Below, one piece after another: positions 52,271-61,959 of a stretch of DNA of 64,000 nt. The stretch lies in contig CM042141.1 of assembly GCA_023376005.1 (NCBI GenBank), positions 96,000,510-96,064,509 on the forward strand, read 5' to 3'. Position numbers and translations under genes: made by a program. The notes below the pieces were generated by a model. It was given only the letters and a program-made list of their open reading frames with translations, was not told the origin of the DNA and ran no database searches. Position 1 is the stretch's first letter. Each line of letters opens with the position of its first letter. This DNA comes from Doryteuthis pealeii. Taxonomy: Eukaryota; Mollusca; Cephalopoda; Myopsida; Loliginidae.

Positions 52271-52605
52271 TTTGTCAGAAGTTTTAAAACCGACTATGTT
52301 TTAATCAAGTTATGCATCCTCTTTTAATACAAATTCTGGGTTTTTCTGAACCGGATATTTTTAAACTGAAATTTACTTACCTGATATAATAAATACATTT
52401 GATAATACTGCCTACAAATAAACCCACTTTTTGATTTTGCTTCATGGTTGAACAAACATAGTCAGTGTTTTATTTTTGTTTGTTTGTTCGTCTTGGGGTG
52501 TTTTTTGGTGTTTTTTGGGTTTTTTAATTTATTATTTATTCATTTAAAAAAAAAAATTTTTTGATAGTTATATTGACTTTTGGGTTTTATTATTAACATA
52601 TCAAG

Positions 52606-52850
52606 GGCCTATTTAGCTCAGTTGGTAGAGCGTCCAACAAGGAACCACAAGGTTCCTGGTTCTATACCAGCCCTCGCCAACTCACCGTATGAGTAGCACA
52701 GGGATCTGTATGGTAAAGTGAGGAGCTGATGGTAGGTGTGGCGCTCCACCTCAGATGCTAAAAATAATCTCCTTGGTCTAGCGCTAGTGAAAAGGGGATA
52801 GACTCCCTTACTGTGTGGTTGATACCGACTAGGCCACCTCAACAACTTAC
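52606..52850 (+). mobile_element. SINE family A, well preserved
   Basis: TTTAGCTCAGTTGGTAGAGC, GGTTCCTGGTTCTATACC, GAGGAGCTGATGGTAGGTG, GTCTAGCGCTAGTGAAAAGG. It lies 340 bp upstream of the candidate GH18 first exon. Confidence 0.88.
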
Positions 52851-52978
52851 TTTTTTTTATTGACATAACAGTTGTTACATAATTTTATGAAGATAATTTT
52901 GAAAAGAAAAAAGAATTGATACAAAAATGTAACCCCAAATCTTTTTCATTTCCATTGCCTTTCTCCATTTAGTGCTCA

Positions 52979-53575
52979 GCCCTGTTGGCTGGGGCTTTAG
53001 AATACACCGACTGCACCTCTGTAGACGGGTAAAACACCCCCAATGGGGCCACCTATTGGCTGTGGGTGGCGATCCGTAATGCTTAAGGATGGAACCCTGG
53101 TGGATGAGCAGTTCATGACATGCAACACTCCACTTAGATTCTTACTTAGGCTAGACGGGCGGTCGGAGAGGCCCCCTTTCGATCAATCGGCTGGTCATGT
53201 CACACCCTAGCACCTATATGATTGCCCCAACCCTATTGCCCTTATGGGCAAGCCCCAACCCTTTTTATCACATGGGTGCTAGAAGGTGGTGGCTGAGGGT
53301 CTTCATGTACTGGGAATGATGTTAAACTCTATCTGATGGTGAGGTTCCAGTTCTGGAGCTCTGGGGAATATGGAGCACAGCTTCATCATCATTGCTCCCT
53401 GGTCCACTGACCCGGAGTGGTAGTACCTGTTAGGGTTCCATCTATGGGTTAAATAGAAAAAAATGTGTTTCTAAAAATAATTAGTATCCATTAAGAATGA
53501 ATTTATTTCAAAACTTTGCCGGCATTAAATGACCCACTGAGGTTGATATGCTGTAAAACAAACCAAACCAAACAG
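52979..53575 (+). mobile_element. Family C element, longest copy
   Basis: Starts CAGCCCTGTTGGCTGGGG; contains GATGCTTAAGG-like GTAATGCTTAAGGATGG, GATCAATCGGCTGGTCATG, GGGTGCTAGAAGGTGG, GGTAGTACCTGTTAGGG; ends TGCTGTAAAACAAACCAAACC. No long frame. It shows LINE-like insertion elsewhere but its origin is unclear. Confidence 0.82.
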
Positions 53576-53576
53576 T

Positions 53577-53840
53577 CCTATTTGGCATGGATACATTGAA
53601 ACTCTGACGTCTGGAAACTGACTTGGCAAACACCCACAAGGTTATTAACCATCTTGCTAACAGCAACCTTGAGTACCTTTTTGATTTCCATCTGTCTAAT
53701 AAACATGGGCATGTCTACAAATTCAGAAAACAACGCAGTTCAATGATTTATTGAAGCATGGAACAAACTACCTGCATCAGTTGTTAGCTGCATCCTTCAA
53801 AACCTCCATGCTTCCTGTAATTCACCTACACTATACCTGA
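53577..53840 (+). pseudogene. CR1/Jockey-type LINE, C-terminal fragment
   Basis: Frames give DTLKL, LETDLANTHKVINHLANSN, LEYLFDFHLSNKHGHVYKFR and WNKLPASVVS-like ends, the conserved C-terminus of the LINE family also seen at 1-700 and 18600. Confidence 0.75.
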
Positions 53841-53867
53841 TATCCCCCCCTCCATATACATCTATTA

Positions 53868-54010
53868 ATAATGGAGATTCGCTTCCGGTTTTTGTCTGTA
53901 ACAAAAACTGCATCACTGCTTAAATCACATTACCCAACGTCATAACATAGAATAAATATACTCAAAATGTGAGCATGCAACGTTAGACAATCCTCATTGT
54001 TTCAATAAAT
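53868..54010 (+). repeat. Family K-related head fragment
   Basis: AATGGAGATTCGCTTCC and TTTGTCTGTAACAAAAACTG match the other K heads, then it diverges. Confidence 0.4.
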
Positions 54011-54194
54011 AGATGCCTGGCATTATATATTTATATATAGATTGTTTTATTCAAATATAATATTTAAAGTTATCGGAACTGTTTCCATTTCAAATTGTCT
54101 TTCTTTCTTTTTTTTACTCCTTTAATAAATTTCACGATCTTACCTACTTATGGTACACACTCTATGACATTGAATTTTCAGCTCCCATCCCCTC

Positions 54195-54390
54195 AGGCAA
54201 TATCTTTCAAAAATTATTTTTACATCGCCCGGAGTGTCTTTTTATTTTGCTAGTCTATATTATGACTCACACACTGTTCATTTTCCTGACATTTGTACAT
54301 TATTCTATGTACTATACATGCACTTTTGATGAGCTGTAGTCCACCTGAACACTGTATGCAATAAATTCATTATTATTATTATTATTATAC
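54195..54390 (+). mobile_element. CR1/Jockey-type LINE 3' end
   Basis: CACTGTTCATTTTCCTGACA, TTATTCTATGTACTATACATG and GAACACTGTATGCAATAAA match 18935-19040, ending in an (ATT)n tail. Confidence 0.75.
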
Positions 54391-54705
54391 TCCATTCTAG
54401 TTTTTCCCAACTGCCATAGCCAGTGGTTCACTGGGGGCTGAGTGACAGCAAGTCTTATTAGGTCTCCCGGACTCTTCTGATTATTCTAGCCGATCTTAAC
54501 AATACTGTAGTTTGGATGGTCTCAATTCTTCCTCTGATTTCCAATTCACTCAAATTCTTTTCCAGACCTTTGGGGACCGTTCCAAGGGCACCAATTACAA
54601 TTGGCACAAACTTCACCTTCATGTTCCACAGTTTTCTCCGTTCTCTTGCAAGGTCTAGTATATGTCTATCTTTTCACTTTCACTCGGTGGTTGGACGGGG
54701 GGAAA
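54370..54705 (-). pseudogene. LINE 3' end with conserved C-terminal frame, minus
   Basis: On minus one frame reads DRHILDLARERRKLWNMKVK, then FVPIVIGALGTVPKGLEKNL and IETIQTTVLLRSARIIRRV, ends with two stops, and continues to a (TAA)n tail. This is the same C-terminal region as 42340-42530. It shares its tail repeat with the plus-oriented LINE at 54195. Confidence 0.8.
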
Positions 54706-55019
54706 AAAAATGAAAGAATGCTTTCACCATTTCTAATTGATCACAGAGCAGCATTTATCTAATTTAAGCAACTATTCATAGCAGGCCCCAACACTAACTT
54801 TTTTCATGACAACATCCCGAAATCAAAATATTTTTGTTTAATTCATTAGCATCATCTATACTTGTCAGTCATCAGTAGCATAATAACATGTAATAAAACA
54901 TTAAGAAAAGCTGAAGCAGTGATAATTCTGGATATTTGGATAAAAAAATCCCTTTCCTAGTGTGTTTTGAGCAAAAAAATACTTTTTTACTTTAAGTTAC
55001 CCAATTTTCATGTAATCAT

Positions 55020-55137
55020 GCTGAACCTTTTGAAATTTTTACCGTCCCCGGCAAACTGTCCCAGATGACGTATTGATCGTCCTGGATGTAATTTTTATCG
55101 TCCCCGGGATGACGAGACGACATTAATGTCGAGCCCT
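55020..55137. repeat. Possible hAT-like end fragment
   Basis: ATCGTCCCCGGGATGACGAG and a related ACCGTCCCCGGCAAAC occur within 80 bp; the right edge GACATTAATGTCGAGCCCTG resembles a hAT end (inverse CAGGGCTCGA). No left partner was found. Confidence 0.35.
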
Positions 55138-55204
55138 GATTGATAGTCTTTGTGTCAGTGTTGGTCTTATAAAACACAGATAACAAAATGGAACTTCTCT
55201 AAAT

Positions 55205-55735
55205 GCCTTAAAAGTAAAACAAATTGGTGCATATCACATAAATGCATCCTGACATCCTACCCTAAAAAAACACTAAGCGGTGCCTGCTGAAAATCCAACA
55301 TACACTACTATTGAATTCCCTAGCATTGAAGGCATTTTTATATTTAAAAATTTGTGACAGTTGTTTTGAATTAAAATAAAATGAAAATATCCCCAAAAAA
55401 TATTGTAAAGTGAGGGGGTAAATATTTACATTTGTCAATAAAAAAAACCTGGGTAGTGGCTTACTTTTAACGCCTTCAAACCACTAAAAAAATATATTTT
55501 AAAGGGGGGGGGGGTAAAATATTTACATTTACTAGTCGAGAAAAGATTTGGGGGGGGAGTAAAATATCGCTTTTATATCGCATTAACTTTTCAGGAAAAA
55601 CACCTTCAAACAGCTAGGGAGTTCAATAGTAATGTGGGTTGGATTTTCAGCAGGCACCACTTAGCATTTTTTAGGGCAGGAAGCCAGGAACGCATTTATG
55701 CGATAATACCCAACAAATCTGCTTTACGAAAAGAA
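55205..55735. mobile_element. Large fold-back element, TIRs over 100 bp
   Basis: The best part pairs 55256-55340 (GGTGCCTGCTGAAAATCC, ATTGAATTCCCTAGC) with 55600-55680 (GCTAGGGAGTTCAAT, GGATTTTCAGCAGGCACC). Pairing continues outward through CATAAATGC to about 55205 and 55735. The centre holds G runs and two GTAAAATATTTACATTT-like units. No transposase. Confidence 0.8.
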
Positions 55736-55944
55736 CAGATTCTACACTTTTATCTATTTGAATTTCAAGTAAACCAAAATTCCAATCTGTTCATTTCTGG
55801 ACAATGTAAGAAGATGAGTATTTCTTAACCGAAATGTCATCATTTGAGAAAAATTAAAATAGATATGAAAATCTCATTAAATACTTTTGGTTAATTTAAT
55901 GTATACTTTGCATTAATGATATCTATATCTGTACAATAATCATA

Positions 55945-56052
55945 CTAGTTCCAATTACCATCGAATTGGTAAGACAAGGCAGCAAGTAGTCATAACTGAA
56001 TACGAATCTATCTTGCTGCAAAATGTCAGGTTATTTATGAAGCCTCATAACA
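55945..56052 (-). repeat. Body of the tRNA-Lys SINE, head missing
   Basis: Plus shows TCCAATTACCATCGAATTGG, AAGACAAGGCAGCAAG and CATAACTGAATACGA, complements of the body at 20188-20285. Truncated exactly where the tRNA head would begin. Confidence 0.75.
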
Positions 56053-56220
56053 TCATAGAAACCAAGCAGCCAATCAGGACTCAAGGAATGGAATCACCCA
56101 AATGCAAGAATGGACTATTCTTGATTTGAATAAGTACCAACTGTCTTGGCACTGGTTCAGTTGTGCTTAGCTAGTTGCTGTTGTTCAACCCAACAGTACA
56201 CTAACTCACTTCAACAATAT
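56053..56220 (+). repeat. LTR-like family N, copy 3
   Basis: AGAAACCAAGCAGCCAATCAGG-type start, GGAATGGAATCACCCAAATG, a TATA-like GAATAAGTACC, and TTCAACCCAACAGTACAC with CTCACTTCAAC at the end. Confidence 0.6.
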
Positions 56221-56233
56221 CAATAATAATTTA

Positions 56234-56384
56234 TATAAGTAAAGTCGTCGGGGTGGCCAAAAGTCAGTATCAGCCTGACAACGAGGGAATCTATCCCCCT
56301 TTTCACTAGCACTAGACCAAGGAGATTGTTTTAGCGTCTGAGGTGGGGCACCACACCTGCCATCAGCACTTTACTGCACAGATT
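56234..56384 (-). mobile_element. SINE family A, 5'-truncated
   Basis: TAAGTAAAGTCGTCGGGGTG, CAACGAGGGAATCTATCC, AGACCAAGGAGATTG and CTGCCATCAGC; the tRNA head is absent. Confidence 0.75.
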
Positions 56385-56969
56385 TAATGTGAAACTGGAA
56401 ACTTGCCCCATACCAGTAGCCAATGCTTTGCATACCAACACCTGTATATGTAACGCTACTTTGAGTCGTACTGGCTTAGATTCTTTCTGTTTAGAGTCTA
56501 AAGAAATTTTGAATAGTTTCTTTTCTGTAGCATTTGTTATTTCAAAGTTAAATTTAGATCATTCAGAATCTCTAAACATAGTATAAACACTAGAACAGTT
56601 GTCAGCTGTTTCTCTAAGTCTCTGACTAAAAAGCATCTAAGCCATTAAAACAACATTTTCATTGGATTTGAAAGAAGAAAAAAATATAACATCTTGAGTA
56701 TATCATTGTTAATGACGAATAATAATAATTATTTAGTTTTTGAACACAAAAAGCATTAAACAGATTGAAATTCATTGCCAATTAACAGAAGTGTATGGTG
56801 AGTTGTGCATGGATATCAAAAACATCCACAAGTGGTGTATGGAGTTTGCAACAAGGACAAGATTCAATGCTTCCTCAACAACATGGCAGCAAGCTGGTAT
56901 GACATGGGCCCACAAAAACTGCTACAGCACCTACAAAAATGTATATCTAAATTAGGATAGCAAAAACAT
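56385..56969. other. Stretch without recognised feature
   Basis: Two plus-strand frames (65 and 71 codons) are present. The second, near 56740-56955, reads somewhat protein-like (KNIHKWCMEFATRTRF) but matches nothing I know and is flanked by repeats. Confidence 0.35.
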
Positions 56970-57110
56970 AAAGTCAACAATGCTTGGTAATTAGCAGTTT
57001 CCTGTCTGTGATTTTCAAAACAAGTTGTTTGAAAATTGCATTGGTGAGAAACTGTCAGTTACAAATCGACATTGACTTTGTGTCTTCGCTACCCTAACTT
57101 AGTATTAAGA
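56970..57110. repeat. Family J palindrome, copy 2, diverged
   Basis: CAATGCTTGGTAATTAGCAG, GAAAATTGCATTGGTGAG, CATTGACTTTGTGTC and TACCCTAACTTAG match the J unit at 22123 with weaker self-pairing. Confidence 0.6.
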
Positions 57111-57847
57111 GAATTATATCTATCAGAAGTACCATTGCTCAAGATGAAAATAAAATCCTAAGCACATTTTGTTCAACAAAAAGAGGCCATTCCTGTCGAT
57201 GCCAATTTTATTTGCTTTCTAGATTAATTAGACCTTCCTAAACAATTTTAAGGTTCTCAAAGGGAGGTTGTGGTCTGTCCCCTACCCAGCAAATACCTTT
57301 TAAAACACTTCTTAGGATGAAAAGAGTTTACATGCAAAGTTTCATCAAGACTAGCTCTTTAGCCAAGAAGTCAATAGACAGAGAGAGAATTATCTATTAG
57401 ATAATATAGAATGTTGGGTTTTATTATAGATTAAAACTTATTCTCAGATTTCAGCTGCTCACGAATTAGGAGTTGAGATATTTAAAGCAAGAGCAATAGA
57501 TTACATAAAACTGGTCATAGAAATCTCTTTTTTTTTTTTTTCTATTATTAGAGGCTTTTCTTGTTTTTATCCTTTAAGAGTATAAATGACTCATTAGAGT
57601 TGAATAAATGTAATCCTATTTAGTTACCAAAGGATTTTCTTTCTGTAAAAGTAAATTTGTTGTAAAATGAGGTAATTTGTTAGGAAAATACATTTTGTGT
57701 AATTCAAGGTCATGGAAATTGAGCATTTAAAAATCCATACAGACTATTAGTTGTATTTTGAAATTTTAATAAAACTATTCAAGATAATGTGAACGAATTG
57801 GGCTTAATGATTTATGAATGAATGTTAATCTGGGAATTATATAGGCA
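57111..57847. other. AT-rich stretch
   Basis: No coding frame; CTAGCTCTTTAGCCAAGAAG and GACAGAGAGAGAATTATC near 57350 recall the ends of a Tc/mariner 3' flank or a Helitron tail, too weak to call. Confidence 0.3.
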
Positions 57848-58480
57848 CTAGCTAGACCTGTGGATATACCATGGTATGATAATTTAACTATTGCAATATT
57901 TGATATGTTTACTTAAGCGCTATTGCATAATAGTTCAATATATAAGTCATCGTGGTGGCCTAAAGTTGGTATCAGCCAGACAGCGAGTGAGTCTATCCCC
58001 TTTTCAATAGTGCTAGACCAAGGAGATTGTTTTTTTATTGTCTGAGGTGGAGCGCCACACCTACCATCAGCTCCTCAGTTTACCACACAGATCCCTGTTT
58101 TTCTCATACGCTGAGTTGGCGTGGGCCGGTATCAAACCTAGGAACATTGTGGTTCTCAGGCGGACGCTCAAAAAGTAAAATAATCTTGATTTAACTCTCT
58201 CACTCTTTTCTTCTTTCTTTCTTTCTTTTCATTATGTTCGATTGAAACAGATTAGCATTCCATGCACTCACCCCCTCTCTCTATCTTTACCTTACTCTCT
58301 TTTTTTCTTTCTTATATTCTTCTGGGTATCATATCCTTTTTTTCTTCCCTTTCTTTATGATAAAAATGGAATGGTCTATTATTTAGCTGAGGTGACAATG
58401 CTCATTTGGACGGTCTCATTTGTAACCAGAGATGTTACAAGATGATAATGGTCATACTTTTTAGAAACACGAGTATTAAT
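57848..58480 (-). repeat. Repeat family O, copy 3, split by a SINE
   Basis: Left part GTGGATATACCATGG to AGTTCAATATATAAG; right part AAAATAATCTTGATTTAAC to TTATTTAGCTGAGGTGAC. Inverse of 11785-12185. SINE A lies between. Confidence 0.7.
57942..58170 (-). mobile_element. SINE family A inside family O
   Basis: GGTGGCCTAAAGTTGGTATC, CTAGACCAAGGAGATTG, CCTACCATCAGCTCCTC, and GAGTTGGCGTGGGCCGG. The first ~20 bp of the tRNA head are lost. Confidence 0.8.
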
Positions 58481-58493
58481 ATTGTATAGTCAT

Positions 58494-58712
58494 GAACTGC
58501 TATAGACAGATTATCGATCATATGGAAATCTCATCTCTCTGATAAGATAAAGACAGAATTCTTCCAGGTTCTAGCCATGTCAGTGCTACTGTATGGCTGT
58601 ACCACTAACAAAACGATTGGAGAAAAGCTAGATGCTGCATTCTATCTTGAACAAATTCTGAAAGCAGTCATATGGCCACTTGCCTATTATTGCACAAACC
58701 ACCCAAGTAAGA
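58494..58712 (+). pseudogene. RTE-type LINE fragment
   Basis: Encodes DRLSIIWKSHLSDKIKTEF, then FQVLAMSVLLYGCTT, followed by an internal deletion relative to 32930-33150. Confidence 0.8.
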
Positions 58713-58714
58713 TG

Positions 58715-58998
58715 GTCTAATGGTTAGAGTCATAGGAAATGGGTTTGTTAACATGAGTTCAATTCCTGGACAAAGCTGTTTGCATTTCACATGGTGCTAA
58801 TACCCTTGGGAAAGGTATGAATCTAATTCTCCCTCCAGCTATGGATAAATAGCAGGGCAGACTGGGCTCTTTAACCATGGCTAGGTAACCAGTCTAGGAG
58901 AAAGAAAACTCTGAATTCAAATCTGTTAAACTCCGCTTAAGAAATTGACCTTGTGTTGCATCCTGCTTGTGCGGAGGGGTTGGTAAATATATATATAT
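58715..58998 (+). mobile_element. SINE family B inserted in the RTE LINE
   Basis: GGTCTAATGGTTAGAGTCAT to GGGGTTGGTAAATATATAT; afterwards LINE 3' sequence resumes (CCATGCTGTCAGCACGACC at 59002). Confidence 0.88.
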
Positions 58999-58999
58999 A

Positions 59000-59045
59000 T
59001 ATCCATGCTGTCAGCACGACCTGATGATAATGGTGATAATGATTT
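59000..59045 (+). repeat. RTE-type LINE 3' tail
   Basis: CCATGCTGTCAGCACGACC followed by TGATGATAATGGTGATAATG; the same order occurs near 30000 and 33370. Confidence 0.65.
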
Positions 59046-59170
59046 TTAAGGTTCTATAATAAAATGTTTTTCAATGGGTTTTAATAAGTAAACATAGATA
59101 ACAAACTTGGAACTGAAATAATCTGTAAAAACAATTTCCCACATATTATATTTACTATTTCTCTGAATTT

Positions 59171-59490
59171 TTAAGATGAGACTTGATAATTTGTATTATT
59201 TGGACTATTGTCCTCAACTGGACACATGGCACTATGGATATAGGCGTTGAGTTAATACAGTTCGAAGTGACAGTTATCTCTAGGCTGCAGGTTCAATCCT
59301 GGTCAAGAAAAAACAAAGGTTGGTTAATGAATGTTTGTGATGGCTCCCAATTATGACAAGAAAGTTCTCAAGTTCGAAGAGAAGATTCTTGAGTTTGAGA
59401 AGGTTGCCAAGTCCGACAAGAAACACCTGAAAAAGGCCAGCCAAAATGTTGTGTAGATAACAATAAAGATGAGGACAATAATACATACTA
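59171..59490 (+). mobile_element. SINE family D with inverted 3' end in front
   Basis: TGAGACTTGATAATTTG and ATTTGGACTATTGTCC (minus tail) run directly into the head ACTGGACACATGGCAC at 59217; the body and the plus tail AAAGATGAGGACAATAATAC follow. Confidence 0.75.
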
Positions 59491-59556
59491 TATTTACATT
59501 GAGAATATTGTCCTATAGATTTTTTTTCTGCAAATACTGTAGTTTTACTGTTAAGG

Positions 59557-59814
59557 GTCCAGCTTAGCTCAGTCAGTAGAGAATCTGACTAGGAATCACA
59601 AGATTCCTCTTTGATATTGGTCCTCGCCAACTCAGTGCATGAATAGCACAGCTTAGATAATCTGATTCTGATCTGTGTGGTAAAGCACCGGTAGGTGTGG
59701 TGCTCCACTTTCACAAAAAACAATCTCCCTGGTTGAACACTAGCAAAAAGGGGATAGACTCCTTTGCTGTTTGGCTTATACCAACAATAGGCCAGTCTGC
59801 AACATTTTACTTGC
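59557..59814 (+). mobile_element. SINE family A
   Basis: CTTAGCTCAGTCAGTAGAG, AGGAATCACAAGATTCC, CTCGCCAACTCAGTGCATG and AAAAGGGGATAGACTCC. Confidence 0.82.
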
Positions 59815-59980
59815 TTTACTGTTAAAATCTTTGGGTATTTATTTATTTGATTTTTTTATCGTCTACTTCTTTCAGAAACAAAAGTAACAAATTCATTTTT
59901 ATTAACTCAACCTTGAAAAAAATGGAAATTTTTCTGTCGTCAGGCATTTTGCTTAATTCATACCTACAAATTGGTGGTTG

Positions 59981-60110
59981 GATTTTACAGCATGGTTGGG
60001 TTATTTTATGCCAAAGATGTATTGTTTTATTCATTCTTGTTGGGTATTCAATTTATTTTTTCAAACTCAATTTTTTTTAAACTCATTTTTTTTTTAAACA
60101 CGATTTGCCC
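59981..60110 (-). repeat. Family C 3' end fragment
   Basis: GGTTGGGTTATTTTATGCC, TTCATTCTTGTTGGGTATTC and following T-runs match the tail of family C on minus. Confidence 0.6.
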
Positions 60111-60261
60111 GTAAGTGTATTTTACTGAAACATTACTTTCTATTTAATAAACAACCAAATTCTACAGTGGGGAAACCATTAAGTTGCTTTGAAATAATGG
60201 TAAGTATAGATCTTCAATATTGTAGATCTTACAATAAGATGCACATCTAATCTTGGTTTGA

Positions 60262-60540
60262 TTTGTTGGATTTATGGCATATCAACCCTTGTTGGGTTAT
60301 TTTATGCTAAAGATGTTTTGTTCTATTTATGAATTTTTTTTTTTTAAAACTGATTTTTTTTAACACCTACTTTTAAAACTAATTTTTTTTTATCTATTTA
60401 AACCCCAACAGATACTACAATTCCAGATCAATGTGAACCTAGGAGTAATGACAATGAAAGGGTACTCCACACTCCCCAGAGCTCCAGAATTGGAATTTCA
60501 CCACTAGATGCCAGTTTAACGTCATACCCAGAACACATAC
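60262..60540 (-). mobile_element. Family C element, 3' half, minus
   Basis: TTATGGCATATCAACCC, CCCCAACAGATACTACAATTC, GAAAGGGTACTCCACAC and CCAGAATTGGAATTTCACC. Confidence 0.75.
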
Positions 60541-60699
60541 AGATGTGTTTTCATTTGCAGGTTAGTAACTTATAGTTTTTGTCGTAGCTTTTATGTTTTT
60601 CTTTTCTGAAAAGGATTACTAGTAAGTTTATAATTACTTAAATTTGATTTTCTCGGTAGTAATGGGTTTTTTCTTTCTGTTGTTAAGTGTTAAGCAGGT

Positions 60700-61255
60700 T
60701 TCATCAATCGGCTGATCACATCAATCTCTAGCACCTATATGATTGTCCCAACCCTTATGGCAAGCTCTCAACACTTTTTATCATATATGTGCTAGAAGCC
60801 AGTGGGTGAGGGTCTTAGTGTCCTGGGTATGATAATAAACTGTATCTAATGGTGAGGTTCCAATTCTGGAGCTCTGGGGAATGTGTAGTACCCATTTATC
60901 ACCATTACTCCCAGGTCCACTCTGACTCGGAGGAGTTGTACCTGTTAGGGTCCCATCTATGGTATAATGGTTAGCAAGCTAGTCTCTGTTGCTACAGGTA
61001 GGATATGACACAAGGTTGAAAATATGGAGACATCCAGTGAGGATCAAACTATTTCAGTAGTGATGGATCTATGAGACTAGCTTGCTAACCATTATACCAT
61101 AATAGATTTAAAAAAATGAATATTTAAAAAATGTGAGTTTGAAAAAAAAAATTGAATACTAATCAAAAATGAATAAAACAATTTGTCTTCGGCATAAAAT
61201 AACCCAACAAGGATTGACATGCCATAAAATCCAACCAACCAACCAACTAATTGAC
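60700..61255 (+). mobile_element. Family C element with internal fold-back
   Basis: From ATCAATCGGCTGATCACATC through GGTCCACTCTGACTCGGAG and GTACCTGTTAGGGTCCC to the tail CCAACCAACCAAC. Interrupted at 60958 by a 146-bp fold-back. Confidence 0.8.
60957..61103. repeat. Fold-back SINE-like insertion, 29-bp perfect arms
   Basis: TATGGTATAATGGTTAGC with AAGCTAGTCTC on the left is exactly inverted on the right (GAGACTAGCTT, GCTAACCATTATACCATA), about 87 nt apart. Arms are the tRNA-like head of family H; the centre is family H tail (CAAGGTTGAAAATATGG). Confidence 0.85.
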
Positions 61256-61432
61256 CAACCAATATGTTAAAATGTTTTAGTTTTGTGTTTTGTTGATGTT
61301 ACCAGTTAGAATTTACTAATGTCAGTATCTAAGCAAAATAACTATTTTGCTTAAAAATCAATACAGTATTGAGAGTGAAAGCAGTAAAGATAAGAGGTTA
61401 TCAATTTATATAGCAACAAATTTATCAGAATA

Positions 61433-61560
61433 CTAGCTTAAAAGCTGCCCTATCAGGTGGCAATTAAGCTAGCCCCTGTGTAGGGCTCTTGATTGGCATA
61501 CTGCTACTGTATGTGCTATTTAAGCATCAATAATCACAAAATTGATGACTGCATTTAAGT
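61433..61560 (-). mobile_element. Possible Helitron 3' end
   Basis: On minus: TGCC-ACCT / AGGGCA hairpin with GAT loop, then GCTTTTAAG and CTAG followed by T. The layout fits, but the element body is not identified. Confidence 0.4.
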
Positions 61561-61959
61561 ATTGCATCAATATTTAAGCTTAACTTTTAAAATTTCAATG
61601 ATAATTCTTCTGTAGGTCTTTACTTTCTGTACAAACAATTATTTCTATTTCATGGGTGACTTTTGCTGGATTTTGAAATCAATTTTGATTATCCCCAAAT
61701 TATTTCCAAGTTATAAAAATTTGTCACAAAAAAAAAACACGTAAAAATCATTGAAAACAATCACAGTAATTAAAACTTAGAGATTAAAAATTTCAGGATT
61801 GAAGGTTTCGGATTCAGCCCACAATGTTTTTAATTTGCTCACAGTTGGCATGATTCCAAAATAGTATGATATGTTGAGCTATGGCCTCTAGGAGTAAAGT
61901 TGAAAAAATATGACACAATGACATTTGCACTTATCATTACATAAGATCTACAATCTATT
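61561..61959. other. Stretch without recognised feature
   Basis: AT-rich; no repeat head, exon or long stem seen. Confidence 0.4.

Noticed and set aside
52366..52381. Perfect donor ATCAG-GTAAGT followed 9 bases later by TTTCAG, suggesting a micro-intron upstream of exon 1
   Set aside because: A 15-nt intron is not feasible; more likely chance or an alternative donor without coding support.
56740..56955. 71-codon frame with protein-like composition
   Set aside because: No homology I can name, no splice signals in phase, flanked by repeat families; kept only as an unexplained stretch.
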